Below are positions 17,324 to 27,380 of a stretch of DNA of 64,000 nt, piece by piece. Where the stretch lies: the NCBI RefSeq assembly GCF_014762705.1, contig NZ_JABURL010000089.1, positions 1-64,000 of the forward strand. The letters run 5' to 3'. Each line of letters begins with the position of its first letter. Within the stretch, counting starts at the first letter, position 1. Made by a program: the position numbers and the translations under genes. This DNA comes from Cyclobacterium sp. GTDB lineage: Bacteria > Bacteroidota > Bacteroidia > Cytophagales > Cyclobacteriaceae. A model generated the notes under the pieces. It was not told where the DNA came from. It made no database searches and saw only the letters and a list, made by a program, of their open reading frames with translations.

Positions 17324-18952
17324 TCAGGGCTGGCTCCAGAATACCGGCTCAAATGGATCTGGAGAATAATCGGATAGGGCAGGGTTGGTTTCCAGCTCAG
17401 AAACGGGTATAATAAACCTTTGCGGATAGGGAGGATTTCCCATTACCGGGGAGGTCTCTGCAAAATCCGGAAAGCCGGTGCGCCTGTAATTGTTATAGGC
17501 TTCTATTCCGTTGCCCCAAAGGGCCAACTGATATTCCGTAATAATGATATTCAGCTTTTCTTCATCTGTTTCTGCTGCCTCGTATTGGGTGGATACATCT
17601 GCAATATAGGCTGCTATTGCCTCATCTGTCATTTCATAGTCACTTCCGGAGATGGCTGGCATTTCTGTTGCACCAAAATCCCTTACTTTTTCCATGGACT
17701 GAGTAATCCCTTCTCTTAACAGGGTCAGCGGATCCCCTTCAACCGAGGTGGTCAGAGCCATCTCGGCATGCAAAAACTTGATCATAAAAGAGGTAAGCAT
17801 GGGGAAAATCCCTCGCCCGCTTCCATCCGAAGCAGATACAGTTCTGGGTTGATCGGTATCCACAAGGCCGGCTATGGGATACACACCAAAGGTTGCGATA
17901 AGGGCTCCTTCATTGGAAAAAGCCGAAGGATCACCTGCATCTCGTCCCAGGTAGCCGTTTCCGATTAAGCCGATAGGACAACCTCCGCCTGCACAAGTAA
18001 CCACGGATCCGCCCCCATCACCGGGTACCTGACGGAAAATGTAGTACCTCAACCTGGGATCCTGCACGTTCCGGTAAGAAACCCTTTGCCCGGTTACCGC
18101 ACTGATGGTGCCATCATTCAGCAGGTTTGCCATGGTCCAGTTGTCCATCCAATAAGCAGTAGCCTGGTTGTAATGGTTTACATGAAGGGGATGACGGTTT
18201 TGGTTTGGGGTTTGCTCAGATCCGTATTTCAATTGAAAATCATCTGCCAATCCGTTAATCAGCTCGCTATTCAGCATCTGGGTAAATCCTTGCACTGAAT
18301 TTATGGAGTTTTCTTTTCTGGTTTGGACATACATTTTCAATTTTAGGGAATTACCCATTTTGATCCAACTAGCCCTGTCACCTCCATAAATCATATCTCC
18401 CTGAATCATGGCTGAAGACGCATTGAGTTCCTGTATGGCCTGATCTACCTGAAGGAAAAGATCTGCGTAGATTTCCTCTCCCTGATCTATTTCCGGAAAG
18501 GTAATTTCAGGGTTCAAGGCCTCAAAATAGGGCACATCACCGTATAGATCTACCAATATACTGAAAGTATAGGCCTTCAGCAGCCGGGCGATTCCCTTAT
18601 ACCCGGACTCATCCTCCTGGGCACCATCCAAAATGGCCTGCAGGTTAGCCAAAGGTCTGGAGTACAGGTTCACCCATGAATTGCTGTAAGTGCCCTGGTT
18701 TTGTTCGTAGTTCCTGATAGCAGTGGTATACCACATTCTGCTAAAGGAACCTGCATTGGTATTGGGATCATCCAAAAGGTTGGACACAAGTGATACCTGG
18801 GCAAAGGCCAGCGTGTTTGGCAAGGCCAGTTGAGTGGATGTATTGGGGTCCTGATTGATGTCCAGCAGATCCTCACTGCAGGAATTCAGGAGCAGACTGC
18901 TACCAATTATCAAGGAAAGGACGATATTGTATTTAAATTTTAATTTCAACAT
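17324..18952 (-). CDS. SusD/RagB-family lipoprotein (SusD-like_2), second pair
   Basis: Substrate-capturing lipoprotein partner of the upstream SusC. It has 542 residues with lipobox LNSC (Cys25), the SusD-type N-terminus SEDLLDINQDPN and the segment YTFSILVDLYGDVPYFEALNP that marks the family. The C-terminal EAYNNYRRTGFPDF is also typical. It starts 12 bases after SusC. No hydrolase or regulator adjoins this pair, so the ligand cannot be guessed; a nutrient other than a polymer, or one processed elsewhere, is possible. Confidence 0.94.
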   Translation of the reverse strand: MLKLKFKYNIVLSLIIGSSLLLNSCSEDLLDINQDPNTSTQLALPNTLAFAQVSLVSNLLDDPNTNAGSFSRMWYTTAIRNYEQNQGTYSNSWVNLYSRPLANLQAILDGAQEDESGYKGIARLLKAYTFSILVDLYGDVPYFEALNPEITFPEIDQGEEIYADLFLQVDQAIQELNASSAMIQGDMIYGGDRASWIKMGNSLKLKMYVQTRKENSINSVQGFTQMLNSELINGLADDFQLKYGSEQTPNQNRHPLHVNHYNQATAYWMDNWTMANLLNDGTISAVTGQRVSYRNVQDPRLRYYIFRQVPGDGGGSVVTCAGGGCPIGLIGNGYLGRDAGDPSAFSNEGALIATFGVYPIAGLVDTDQPRTVSASDGSGRGIFPMLTSFMIKFLHAEMALTTSVEGDPLTLLREGITQSMEKVRDFGATEMPAISGSDYEMTDEAIAAYIADVSTQYEAAETDEEKLNIIITEYQLALWGNGIEAYNNYRRTGFPDFAETSPVMGNPPYPQRFIIPVSELETNPALSDYSPDPFEPVFWSQP

Positions 18953-18964
18953 GTTGAGGGAATT

Positions 18965-21900
18965 TTAAAAGGTGAAGGATAAGTTCATGCTGTATCTCCG
19001 TGCCGAGGGAACACCAATAAAGTCAATACCTCTCAGGCCTGGGAATGAACTGGTCTCAGGATCAAGATTTAAGCCCTCATGCATATTGGGAGTGATAAAC
19101 CACAGGTTTCTTCCGGATACGCCTACCCTGGCTGTGCCAAAGGGTGTTTTTTCAAGCCATCTGGATGGAAAGTTATAATTTAGGGCTACTTCCCTTAATC
19201 GGAGAACGGTGGCATCAAAGGTGTGAAATTCCTCTGCGGCATTCCATCCAAAGCCTCCCCTGTCATACCACCAGTTGAAATTGGTGATGTTGATTTTATT
19301 TCTGATTTTATTTCCGTTGGCATCTACCGCTGCCTGGTAATTGCCATTTTCATCCCTGACCAGACTGCCATCCTCGTTTCTTGCCGCTATGTAACCGGGC
19401 ATAATTCTGGAAACCATACGGTCACCGGAGTCATGGGTCAGGCCCCTGCCCACGATTTCCCGGTTGGATTTGGAATAAAGATCTCCTCCCTGTACCCAAT
19501 CCAGTACCACAGCTAAGGACAAACCTTTGTAAGAGAAATCATTGGTGACGCCTACCACAAAGTCGGGATTCGGATCTCCGATGATCTGTGGTTCCGGGTT
19601 GTCTATGTATTTGCCATAGGTAGTTCCGGGAAGACCATCGATCAGCAAATTTCCTTCAACGTCCCGGATGGCTCTTCTCCCGATCAAAACACCAAAGGGT
19701 TGACCATTACGGTGGGCAATTTGAACAATCTCGCTGCTACCTGCACTGCTGGTCAACACGATTTGGTCTACCCCTTCCTGTAGCTCAAGTACCTCATTTC
19801 TGTTTCGGGTAAAGGCAGTAAAAATATTCCAATTTAACCCATTGGGTCTTTCCAGAACTTTCAGGTTCAGTCCGATTTCTATGCCCCGGTTCCTTACTTT
19901 TCCGATATTGACCACCTGTGTCGCGGATCCACTGGAGGGGGGCACATCGATGGCGGTGATGCCATTTTCCGTGGTCCTGTTGTAATACGTAAGGTCCAGG
20001 CCTATGCGTTGTTTCAGGAAAAGGAGTTCGGCACCCACTTCTGTTTCGGTAGTAAGTTCAGGTTTCAGTATGGGATTTCCCCGGTTACTGTTGATCGCAG
20101 AGCCATTAATGGTTCCAAATTGATTGTTAAATGGAAACTGTGTTGCTCCTCCTGACCCGTTTACCGGTTGGTTCAAAAGAAAATTATTGTTGGTCAGGTA
20201 GGGATCTGCATCATTACCCACCTGTCCGACTCCAGCACGGATTTTGGCATAATCCAGAAAGTTGCTATTCAGCGACAGCGCATCACTTAAAATGATGGAT
20301 GTGCTGATTCCGGGATAGAAGTAGCTCCTGTTATCTTCCGGTAGAGTGGAAGACCAGTCATTTCTCGCTGTCACATTAACAAATGCCCACTCCTGATAAG
20401 CCAGGGAAATATCTGTGAACAAGCCTGCAAAACGCCTTCTGACAAACCGGTCTTCAATGATAAATTGTGATGATGTATTGGAAAAGGATTGGATTCCCCT
20501 TTCAATGATTCCATTTCCGCCAAACTGGCTGGCGGTATTGGTTCTTTGGTTGATATTCCAGCCGGTTATGGTGCGCAAATAGAAATCATCATTCAGGGCC
20601 TTATTGATATTGATCAGTAAGTTTCCATCCAATTCTGCATTGTAATAGGTGGAGTGGCGCATGAAGCCGGATTGTTCTATGGCGGATCCGAAGCCACCAG
20701 GCTCCATCATGAAAAACCTCCTATCTGTGTAGGCATTGAATCCCAGTTGATAACCAATATTCATCCAATCGGTAATATCGTATCCTACTTTAATATTGCC
20801 GAAATACCGGTCCACATTGCTTTCATTCATTGAATTGTCGGCTACCCAATAAGGGTTGTTCGCAGTTCGGTAATACATGGCTCCTCCATCTTCTTCTCTT
20901 TGATAAGGATAGCCATCCAAATCAAAACTGGTTGGTGCCCACAAGACCAACTGTGAAGCCGACTGGTTGAACCCTCCGAAATTCCCACTACCCAGGGCTG
21001 GGTTAGTTTGTACCGTGCTGACGTAATTCAGTCCTGCACTCAATTTCAACCCGTTGTCCAATGTTGCATTTCCGCCTACATTGGCAGATATCCTGTTCAC
21101 AGATGAATTGGGGATGATACCCGTGTTATCCATCCATGACAAACCTGCGGAGAGATTTGTTTTCTCTCCACCGGATTGAACCGAAATGGCATGTTCCTGT
21201 AATTTGCCGTTGTTGAAAAAATTACGGTATTTGTCGGTAAATGGCTGGTAAAGTACATTGTCTCCTCTGGTAGCTACGTTTTGGTAAGAAGGAGAGTTTA
21301 AATATGGTCCCAGTGCAGGGTTGGTATAAGGGTGGGGGACCGAATCATATGCCGTGTAGGGAGCTCCGAAAGAACCAAAATAATTCTCAATATAGACGTT
21401 TCCATTACCCCCTTGTCCATACTCATTTTGGTAATCAGGAAGTTTGGCAACCTCTTCAATGCCAAAAGAAGTACTGTAATTTACTTCCATACCTTTTTTG
21501 GAAGCACTGCTACCGCTTTTGGTAGTGATAATGACAACTCCGTTTTGAGCTCTGGACCCATACAAAGCTGCCGCCGCGGCACCCTTCAAGACGGTCATGG
21601 AAGCTACATTATTGGGGTCGATATCAAATGCCCGGTTGGCAACGCTGTTTCCTCCCTGGTCGGTATAGCCTTGAGTTGAATTGTCAAAGGGAATTCCATC
21701 CACTACAAAAAGGGGTTGGTTGTTACCGGTAAGTGAGGAACTACCCCTTATGGTGATATTGGTATTTCCCCCCGTGACTCCGCCGGAACCCTGGATCAAC
21801 ACACCTGCCACTTTTCCACTTAGTGCACGGATTACATCAGGTTCTGACCTTTGGGTAATGTCGTCGGAGTCCACTTCCGAAACCGCATAGCCTAAAGCTT

Positions 21901-22249
21901 TCTTTTCCCGCTCTATTTCTATGGCGGTTACGACCACTTCATTCAGGGCATTTATATTTGGGGACATCGATAAATCAATGACAGACCTGCCACCGATATT
22001 TATTTCACTGGTAGCCATTCCGATAAAGGAGAAAACCAGGGTTCCATTTCCCTGTGGTACATCTAAAGCGTACTTTCCGTCCAAATCAGAAACGGTACCG
22101 ATATTGGCACCTTTGACCAATATGCTAACCCCGGGGATTGGGGCATTGTCTTCTGCGGAAACCACCGTTCCGCTAATCTCCTGGGTCTGTGCAAAAGAAA
22201 ATTGCACAAAAAGACCCAATAATAAAATTATTGGTAAATTCTTTCTCAT
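18965..22249 (-). CDS. SusC/RagA-family TonB-linked outer-membrane transporter, second pair
   Basis: 1094-residue outer-membrane transporter. The signal peptide ends near FSFAQ (residue 21). A carboxypeptidase-regulatory-like domain follows (about 24-100), then NALNEVVVTAIE, the plug with IRGSSSLTGNNQPLFVVDGIPFDN, and a barrel ending MNLSFTF with the terminal Phe usual for barrel assembly. It is the first gene of a three-gene - strand operon with SusD and a small lipoprotein. Its leader carries a 9-bp inverted repeat. It is paralogous to, but clearly different from, the SusC at the window start. Confidence 0.95.
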   Translation of the reverse strand: MRKNLPIILLLGLFVQFSFAQTQEISGTVVSAEDNAPIPGVSILVKGANIGTVSDLDGKYALDVPQGNGTLVFSFIGMATSEINIGGRSVIDLSMSPNINALNEVVVTAIEIEREKKALGYAVSEVDSDDITQRSEPDVIRALSGKVAGVLIQGSGGVTGGNTNITIRGSSSLTGNNQPLFVVDGIPFDNSTQGYTDQGGNSVANRAFDIDPNNVASMTVLKGAAAAALYGSRAQNGVVIITTKSGSSASKKGMEVNYSTSFGIEEVAKLPDYQNEYGQGGNGNVYIENYFGSFGAPYTAYDSVPHPYTNPALGPYLNSPSYQNVATRGDNVLYQPFTDKYRNFFNNGKLQEHAISVQSGGEKTNLSAGLSWMDNTGIIPNSSVNRISANVGGNATLDNGLKLSAGLNYVSTVQTNPALGSGNFGGFNQSASQLVLWAPTSFDLDGYPYQREEDGGAMYYRTANNPYWVADNSMNESNVDRYFGNIKVGYDITDWMNIGYQLGFNAYTDRRFFMMEPGGFGSAIEQSGFMRHSTYYNAELDGNLLININKALNDDFYLRTITGWNINQRTNTASQFGGNGIIERGIQSFSNTSSQFIIEDRFVRRRFAGLFTDISLAYQEWAFVNVTARNDWSSTLPEDNRSYFYPGISTSIILSDALSLNSNFLDYAKIRAGVGQVGNDADPYLTNNNFLLNQPVNGSGGATQFPFNNQFGTINGSAINSNRGNPILKPELTTETEVGAELLFLKQRIGLDLTYYNRTTENGITAIDVPPSSGSATQVVNIGKVRNRGIEIGLNLKVLERPNGLNWNIFTAFTRNRNEVLELQEGVDQIVLTSSAGSSEIVQIAHRNGQPFGVLIGRRAIRDVEGNLLIDGLPGTTYGKYIDNPEPQIIGDPNPDFVVGVTNDFSYKGLSLAVVLDWVQGGDLYSKSNREIVGRGLTHDSGDRMVSRIMPGYIAARNEDGSLVRDENGNYQAAVDANGNKIRNKINITNFNWWYDRGGFGWNAAEEFHTFDATVLRLREVALNYNFPSRWLEKTPFGTARVGVSGRNLWFITPNMHEGLNLDPETSSFPGLRGIDFIGVPSARRYSMNLSFTF

Positions 22250-22278
22250 GTTTTAGTTGTTAGTGGAAATTGAAATTT

Positions 22279-22311
22279 ACCTAATGTTAAAAAATATCAA
22301 TCACATTAGGT
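22279..22311. repeat. 9-bp perfect inverted repeat upstream of second SusC
   Basis: ACCTAATGT (22279-22287) and ACATTAGGT (22303-22311) are separated by 15 bases and lie 30 bases upstream of the SusC start. They may be an operator for a dimeric regulator or a leader hairpin. Confidence 0.55.
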
Positions 22312-22783
22312 TGCAATCTGAAGCAAATGGATGAATATTGGTTATAAATAGTTGATAAACAGGTATTTAAATATTAAGCCATTAAATAGCCTTTCAATAC
22401 ATGCTAAATGTCATTATCAGCTTTACTGACAGAATAAAAAATTATGATAATTAAATTTTGAAGATTAATAGAATGAAAATAGCAAAAAAATAAAATAAAA
22501 AAGAATAATTCTATATACATCCCCATGTTGTCGCCTGGGAAATCTTTGTTTTTTAAGAAGTAGAAAAACCCATCCAATAGCTTAAATTATGGTTAGAATA
22601 AAATGGATGTTAAGTCAATATTTGCGAAATAATTATAAAAATGGATTTGAATTCAAAAATTAGCAATAATGGAATTTAATTAAATAAAAAACGCAAAAAT
22701 AATATCATATGATTATGAAAAGGTTAAAAATAAGGCTTCTCTAATAATTAACTCAAAAATGGTTTAAAATAGCATTATTATAA

Positions 22784-22811
22784 AAAAGTGGTCTAATTTA
22801 AGACCACTTTT
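22784..22811 (-). terminator. Terminator of M23 peptidase gene
   Basis: AAAAGTGGTCT, six-base loop, AGACCACTTTT: a perfect 11-bp stem with a U-run on the - strand, starting 3 bases after the stop codon. Confidence 0.85.
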
Positions 22812-22813
22812 GA

Positions 22814-24091
22814 TTAATCATCCAGGCTTGTAAGCAATTCCACGTTTTCTGTGTAGGAGACACTGTCCAGCTGTGCCAATTTTTCCAATTTTACCTTTTC
22901 AAATGCTGTCAGGTTTTCCTTTGCAATAGGTTCGGCGGGGGGGATGTCCTCTCTTAGCCAATCAACTTGTTTGCCGTGCTTCCAGAATCTGAAACAAAGG
23001 TGAGGTCCGGTTGCCAGTCCGGTGCTTCCCACATATCCGATTACCTGTCCTTGTTTCACCCGGGTGCCTCTTTTGATGCCTTTGCCGATTTTTGACATGT
23101 GAAGGTATTGGGTAGAGTAAGTGCCGTTGTGTTTGATTTTAACATAATTGCCGTTGCCTCCGCTATAGCCAGCTTCCAACACGGTGCCATCACCCACAGA
23201 ACGGATCTCTGTGCCCCTTGGAGCAGCATAATCTGTACCCAGGTGGGCCTTATACCTTTTTTGTACCGGGTGAAAACGGCTTAAACTATACCTGGAACTG
23301 ATTCTGGTAAACTTCAGCGGATCCCTGAGAAATGCTTTTTTCAAACTATTGCCTTCCTGATCAAAATAAGAAACAATACCGTTCTGCTCAAAAGGTATGG
23401 CATGGTATCCCTGTCCCATATGTTCGAAATAAGCTGCCTCAATATCCTCTATGCCTACTGTTTGGTTTTCTACCAACTGTTCCTTAAATACTACTTTGAA
23501 TTTATCCCCTTTTTGGAGTCGCTGAAAATCAACCACCCAACCGTACAAATCCGCAAACTGGTCAATTAAATCAGGGGTAAGGCCCAGGCCGACCATGTTG
23601 ACATACAAGGAAGAAGTGATGGTGCCACCAATTTCCCTGTCCTTGATCTCCATTGGCTTGCTTTCCTTGTAAATTTCCGGTTGATCCAGTTTGAAGACTA
23701 CGAATTCGGTTTGATTGGGCTCATAAATAAAAAACTGGGCTTTTAAAGAATCTTTAGGAGTGAGCACCGTGTATTTTTTGTTGAAAGCAATTTTTCGCAC
23801 ATCAAAAATCTCGGATGATTTTTTGGCAATTTCATCGATGATTTGATAAGGCACATTGAAAGGTGCCAATATAGCGGACAAGGTTTGATTTCTTTTGACT
23901 ATCCCTTCTGTAATGTCCAGTTCATCCACGTTGATGCCATAAAGTAAATTCTCTTCAATGGGTATAACCTCTTCAACAATTGCCAGCTCGGGCTCTTCTT
24001 TTTCTACGGGTGAATTTTCTTTCCTTTCAACTACCCAGAATACCATCCCGATAATCAAGAGGATTCCACTGTATGTCCAAAATTTTTTCAT
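22814..24091 (-). CDS. Membrane-anchored M23 (LytM) peptidase-like protein
   Basis: M23 peptidases cut peptidoglycan cross-links using a zinc ion. This 425-residue protein has one N-terminal membrane helix (about 6-22), a long central region with an OapA/LysM-like early part, and a C-terminal M23 domain. The domain includes HLGTDYAAPRGT (zinc His and Asp) and GNYVKIKHNGTYSTQYLHM. In the last motif the usual HxH reads GPHLCFRF, so the third zinc ligand His is Cys. Cys could still bind zinc, and I recall this variant in other Bacteroidota, so the enzyme need not be dead. Likely role: cell-wall remodelling in the periplasm. It stands alone with its own terminator. Confidence 0.88.
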   Translation of the reverse strand: MKKFWTYSGILLIIGMVFWVVERKENSPVEKEEPELAIVEEVIPIEENLLYGINVDELDITEGIVKRNQTLSAILAPFNVPYQIIDEIAKKSSEIFDVRKIAFNKKYTVLTPKDSLKAQFFIYEPNQTEFVVFKLDQPEIYKESKPMEIKDREIGGTITSSLYVNMVGLGLTPDLIDQFADLYGWVVDFQRLQKGDKFKVVFKEQLVENQTVGIEDIEAAYFEHMGQGYHAIPFEQNGIVSYFDQEGNSLKKAFLRDPLKFTRISSRYSLSRFHPVQKRYKAHLGTDYAAPRGTEIRSVGDGTVLEAGYSGGNGNYVKIKHNGTYSTQYLHMSKIGKGIKRGTRVKQGQVIGYVGSTGLATGPHLCFRFWKHGKQVDWLREDIPPAEPIAKENLTAFEKVKLEKLAQLDSVSYTENVELLTSLDD

Positions 24092-24325
24092 AAAATCAAG
24101 TTTAAATAATAAATGTTATGCAAAATAAGTCAATTTTCCTGATAAATTACAATTGAAATTTACTTTTCTTCCTAAAGATACGCTTTTTGGATAAACATAC
24201 ATGAAGCATGTGAATGTTTCAACGGATAAAAAGTCCTGTCTATTGCTTTATCTTCAAGCTAAAATAGCAATCTCTCTTTTGAATGATTATCTTTGGCGAT
24301 TAATTGCAAACAAACATTAAATTTT

Positions 24326-26086
24326 ATGCATAGAACACATACTTGTGGAGAGCTGCGTCTAGAGGATTTAAATAAAACAGTAACCCTGGCCGGATGGGTC
24401 CAAAGGGTAAGAAATAAAGGAGGGCTTGTTTGGGTAGATTTGAGAGATAGGTATGGCATCACCCAACTGATATTTGAAGAGGGGGAAGTGGCTGCTTCCT
24501 TGCTCAAAGAGGCGGGTTCACTAGGCAGGGAGTTTGTAGTTCAGGCAGAAGGTACTGTTATTGAGCGTACAGCCAAGAATGACAGGATCCCAACAGGAGA
24601 TATAGAGATACGGGTTAATGGTTTGAAAGTATTGAATAAGGCAAAGGTGCCTCCTTTTATTATCGAAGACGATACAGACGGTGGGGAAGATTTGCGGATG
24701 AAGTACAGGTATTTGGATTTGAGGAGAAATGTGATCCGCGAAAAATTGCACCTGAGACATAAAATGATGCAGGAAACCCGGAAATACATGGATGCAAAGA
24801 ACTTCATGGAGGTGGAAACACCTGTATTGATCAAATCTACGCCTGAAGGTGCCCGGGACTTCGTAGTGCCCAGCAGGATTCATTCGGGTGAATTTTATGC
24901 CCTGCCACAATCACCACAAACTTTCAAGCAACTGTTGATGGTCAGTGGTTTTGACCGTTATTTTCAGATTGTCAAATGTTTCAGGGATGAAGATCTCAGA
25001 GCAGACCGTCAACCTGAATTTACACAGATAGACTGTGAGATGTCCTTTGTGGAGCAGGAGGATATTTTGGAAATTTTTGAAGGAATGATCAGGCATTTGT
25101 TTCGGGAAGTTAAAGGAGTGGAATTGGAAGAAGTTCCCCGCATGACTTATGCAGATGCCATGAGGTTGTATGGCAACGATAAACCTGATGTAAGATTCGG
25201 TATGCCCTTTTTTGAATTGACGGATTTGGCACAGGGAAAAGGATTCAATGTTTTTGACAATGCCGAATTGGTGGTGGGTATTTGTGCCGCTGGTGCTGCT
25301 GGATACACCAGAAAACAAATTGACGCGGTAACGGATTGGGTAAAAAGACCTCAGATTGGCGCCAGGGGTTTGGTATATGTAAAGTGCAATGAAGATGGTA
25401 CTTTTAAATCCTCGGTGGATAAATTTTATACCCAGGAGGACCTGAAAGCCTGGGCGGATAAAGCAGGGGCAGCAGCAGGGGACTTGATTTTGGTTTTGTC
25501 CGGAGAGCTGAATGCTACCAGGAAACAACTTTCCGAACTCCGGCTGAAGATGGGAGAAGACCTGGGTTTGAGAGACAGATTCACCTACAAGCCACTTTGG
25601 GTATTGGATTTTCCATTGCTGGAGTGGGATGAGGAAACTGCCAGGTTTCACGCCATGCACCATCCTTTTACCTCCCCAAAAAAGGAGGACATCCCCTTAC
25701 TGGATGCCGATCCCGGAAAAGTTAGGGCCAATGCCTACGACCTGGTGATTAACGGAGTAGAAATCGGAGGAGGGTCTATTCGTATCCACGATAAGGCAAC
25801 CCAACAACTAATGTTCAGACATTTGGGCTTTACCGAAGCTGAAGCTCAGTCCCAATTTGGTTTTCTGATGGAGGCCTTTGAATATGGAGCACCGCCCCAT
25901 GGTGGTATTGCCTTTGGTTTTGACAGGCTCTGCGCCATATTTGGAGGTAGTGATTCTATCAGGGATTACATCGCTTTTCCAAAAAATAATGCAGGAAGAG
26001 ATGTAATGATCAATTCCCCAAGCCCTGTTTCTGAAAGTCAACTTGAAGAGCTGTCCATAGCCATCAGGGAGAAAAAAGAACTGTAA
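24326..26086 (+). CDS. aspS: Aspartyl-tRNA synthetase
   Basis: Class II synthetase charging tRNA-Asp, cytoplasmic. The 586-residue length fits the bacterial type. It has the N-terminal OB-fold anticodon-binding domain ([23 protein letters not shown]), the catalytic segment [39 protein letters not shown] with motif 2, and the bacterial insertion domain. MHHPFTSP and motif 3 GIAFGFDRL follow. The ATG is preferred over an in-frame TTG 33 bases upstream because it gives the normal N-terminus [10 protein letters not shown]. It is transcribed alone. Confidence 0.98.
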   Translation: MHRTHTCGELRLEDLNKTVTLAGWVQRVRNKGGLVWVDLRDRYGITQLIFEEGEVAASLLKEAGSLGREFVVQAEGTVIERTAKNDRIPTGDIEIRVNGLKVLNKAKVPPFIIEDDTDGGEDLRMKYRYLDLRRNVIREKLHLRHKMMQETRKYMDAKNFMEVETPVLIKSTPEGARDFVVPSRIHSGEFYALPQSPQTFKQLLMVSGFDRYFQIVKCFRDEDLRADRQPEFTQIDCEMSFVEQEDILEIFEGMIRHLFREVKGVELEEVPRMTYADAMRLYGNDKPDVRFGMPFFELTDLAQGKGFNVFDNAELVVGICAAGAAGYTRKQIDAVTDWVKRPQIGARGLVYVKCNEDGTFKSSVDKFYTQEDLKAWADKAGAAAGDLILVLSGELNATRKQLSELRLKMGEDLGLRDRFTYKPLWVLDFPLLEWDEETARFHAMHHPFTSPKKEDIPLLDADPGKVRANAYDLVINGVEIGGGSIRIHDKATQQLMFRHLGFTEAEAQSQFGFLMEAFEYGAPPHGGIAFGFDRLCAIFGGSDSIRDYIAFPKNNAGRDVMINSPSPVSESQLEELSIAIREKKEL

Positions 26087-26149
26087 ATTAAACGAGATTA
26101 AGCATATATAGCCTATCGCGACCAGGGGAAAAGCTGAAACTTCAACAAA

Positions 26150-26189
26150 ATCAGTCCCGATCTTCAAATCGGGAATTCTAGGGACTGAT
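26150..26189 (+). other. Competing hairpins downstream of aspS
   Basis: ATCAGTCCC (26150-26158) can pair with GGGACTGAT (26181-26189). The inner TCCCGAT (26155-26161) can instead pair with ATCGGGA (26168-26174). The two folds exclude each other. There is no clear T-run, so this may be a degenerate terminator or a repeat remnant. Confidence 0.4.
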
Positions 26190-26269
26190 TGAAAACAGTT
26201 TTACCTCGTAATACCTGTGTGCGGTGGCGCAGTTAGGCCATGCATGTTTCATTTAACCTACCTGGAAGG

Positions 26270-26995
26270 TCATTTAAATTGTAGCAAATGGCTTCTGATG
26301 CCCATGACAATTAATAGTTGGGCGAGTACATATGATCCCATGATCAATATTTTCCCATCAGGTATAGGAAAAAAGAACTTGTCCATGGCCTGAAGGCCGT
26401 TGGATATAAAAAAGAGGGAAGCCCCCAAAAACACTTGCCAAAAACTGGAATTATTGGTTCTGCCATATCTTTCTCTGGCGATGGTCAGCATCATGACTAT
26501 GGCCAATAGATAAATCACCACAGGAATTTTCAAATCAAAAAGTTGTTTTTGTATCAAAAAGTAGACAAAGGCTGCAAGAATGTAGATGGGCAAGTTGTAT
26601 AGAAACATCTTGATAAAATTTACTTTCAATGGATTGAAAGTATGGTTTTGGGTAAGTTTAAATGCAACAATATAGCAGATGTGTGTCATAAAAAAAGCCC
26701 CTAAACCATACAGGAATAAATGTGGGTATAAAAGTAAAATATCGCCTACAATGGATGAAAATAAGGCCACAGCCACACTTATTCTCAAAAGACTTCCTTT
26801 GATAAGTTTCGTAGAATAAAGGAAATAGCCCAGCAGGGCCGCTACTATCAATGGTTTGGAAAGTATCCTGTAATTGGGCACTGCATGGATGATCAAAGCC
26901 ATGTCTGCCAAAGCAGATAGTAAGAATAGATACAACCAGACAATTCCTTTTTTGTACATTTTATTCGTTTTCGATGGGAATTTTTTTGAATCCAT
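26270..26995 (-). CDS. YhhN/TMEM86-family lysoplasmalogenase-like membrane protein
   Basis: A 241-residue integral membrane protein with about eight hydrophobic helices and the YhhN-type pattern. Near the N-terminus are LADMALIIHA and RILSKPLIVAALLGYFLYS, followed by GDILLLYP and, late, LGASLFFISNGLQAMDKF. Characterised members hydrolyse the vinyl-ether bond of lysoplasmalogens; whether this bacterium makes plasmalogens is not visible here. The start could be the inner MYKKGIVWL Met (about residue 13), which gives a cleaner first helix. It stands alone, convergent with aspS. Confidence 0.8.
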   Translation of the reverse strand: MDSKKFPSKTNKMYKKGIVWLYLFLLSALADMALIIHAVPNYRILSKPLIVAALLGYFLYSTKLIKGSLLRISVAVALFSSIVGDILLLYPHLFLYGLGAFFMTHICYIVAFKLTQNHTFNPLKVNFIKMFLYNLPIYILAAFVYFLIQKQLFDLKIPVVIYLLAIVMMLTIARERYGRTNNSSFWQVFLGASLFFISNGLQAMDKFFFPIPDGKILIMGSYVLAQLLIVMGIRSHLLQFK

Positions 26996-27380
26996 AAGAT
27001 AAAGACTTTAACAGTAAAAATTCAAATCAATGATTGGTAGCATGATTATTTTTGTCCTGTCAATTTTAAGAGAATCTTTTCGGATAAGAATTTGACCGAT
27101 AAGGCGAGGCAGATCATGAAAAAAGCGGATTTAGAACATTTGTAGCGTGTTTTTTTAAATCTCAGTATAAAAAGACTTTTTAAGGATGTATTTGGAGCCC
27201 TTTAAAAAATTTACTTCTAATTTCTAATATTAAGATTTTGTTAACTATTTTTACGGTATCAATTGAAAATATAACAATTCGTCAAAAAAATAGTCTCCAT
27301 ATAGGCTTACCTTTGTACCTGCCCGGATAACCTTATACCTAAATTAAAGTTATTTAATTCTACCAAATTAATTGTTAAAA
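26996..27380. other. Divergent intergenic region
   Basis: No gene is visible between the YhhN gene and the TonB receptor. A TACCTTTG box (27308-27315) could be the -7 element for the receptor, but no good -33 element lies at the right distance. Confidence 0.5.
27308..27315 (+). promoter_or_regulatory. Candidate -7 box for TonB receptor
   Basis: TACCTTTG fits TAnnTTTG and would give a 5' leader of roughly 60 nt. No convincing upstream element supports it. Confidence 0.3.

Larger units (their letters stand above)
22250..22813. other. AT-rich intergenic leader of second SusC operon
   Basis: No gene is visible. The region holds an inverted repeat close to the SusC start, several hundred bases of A/T-rich sequence without a convincing promoter pair, and the terminator of the M23 peptidase gene at its right edge. 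Confidence 0.6.

Noticed and set aside
24911-25663. 250-codon open frame antisense to aspS
   Set aside because: It is entirely inside a conserved synthetase gene and its translation has no recognisable domain; shadow frame.
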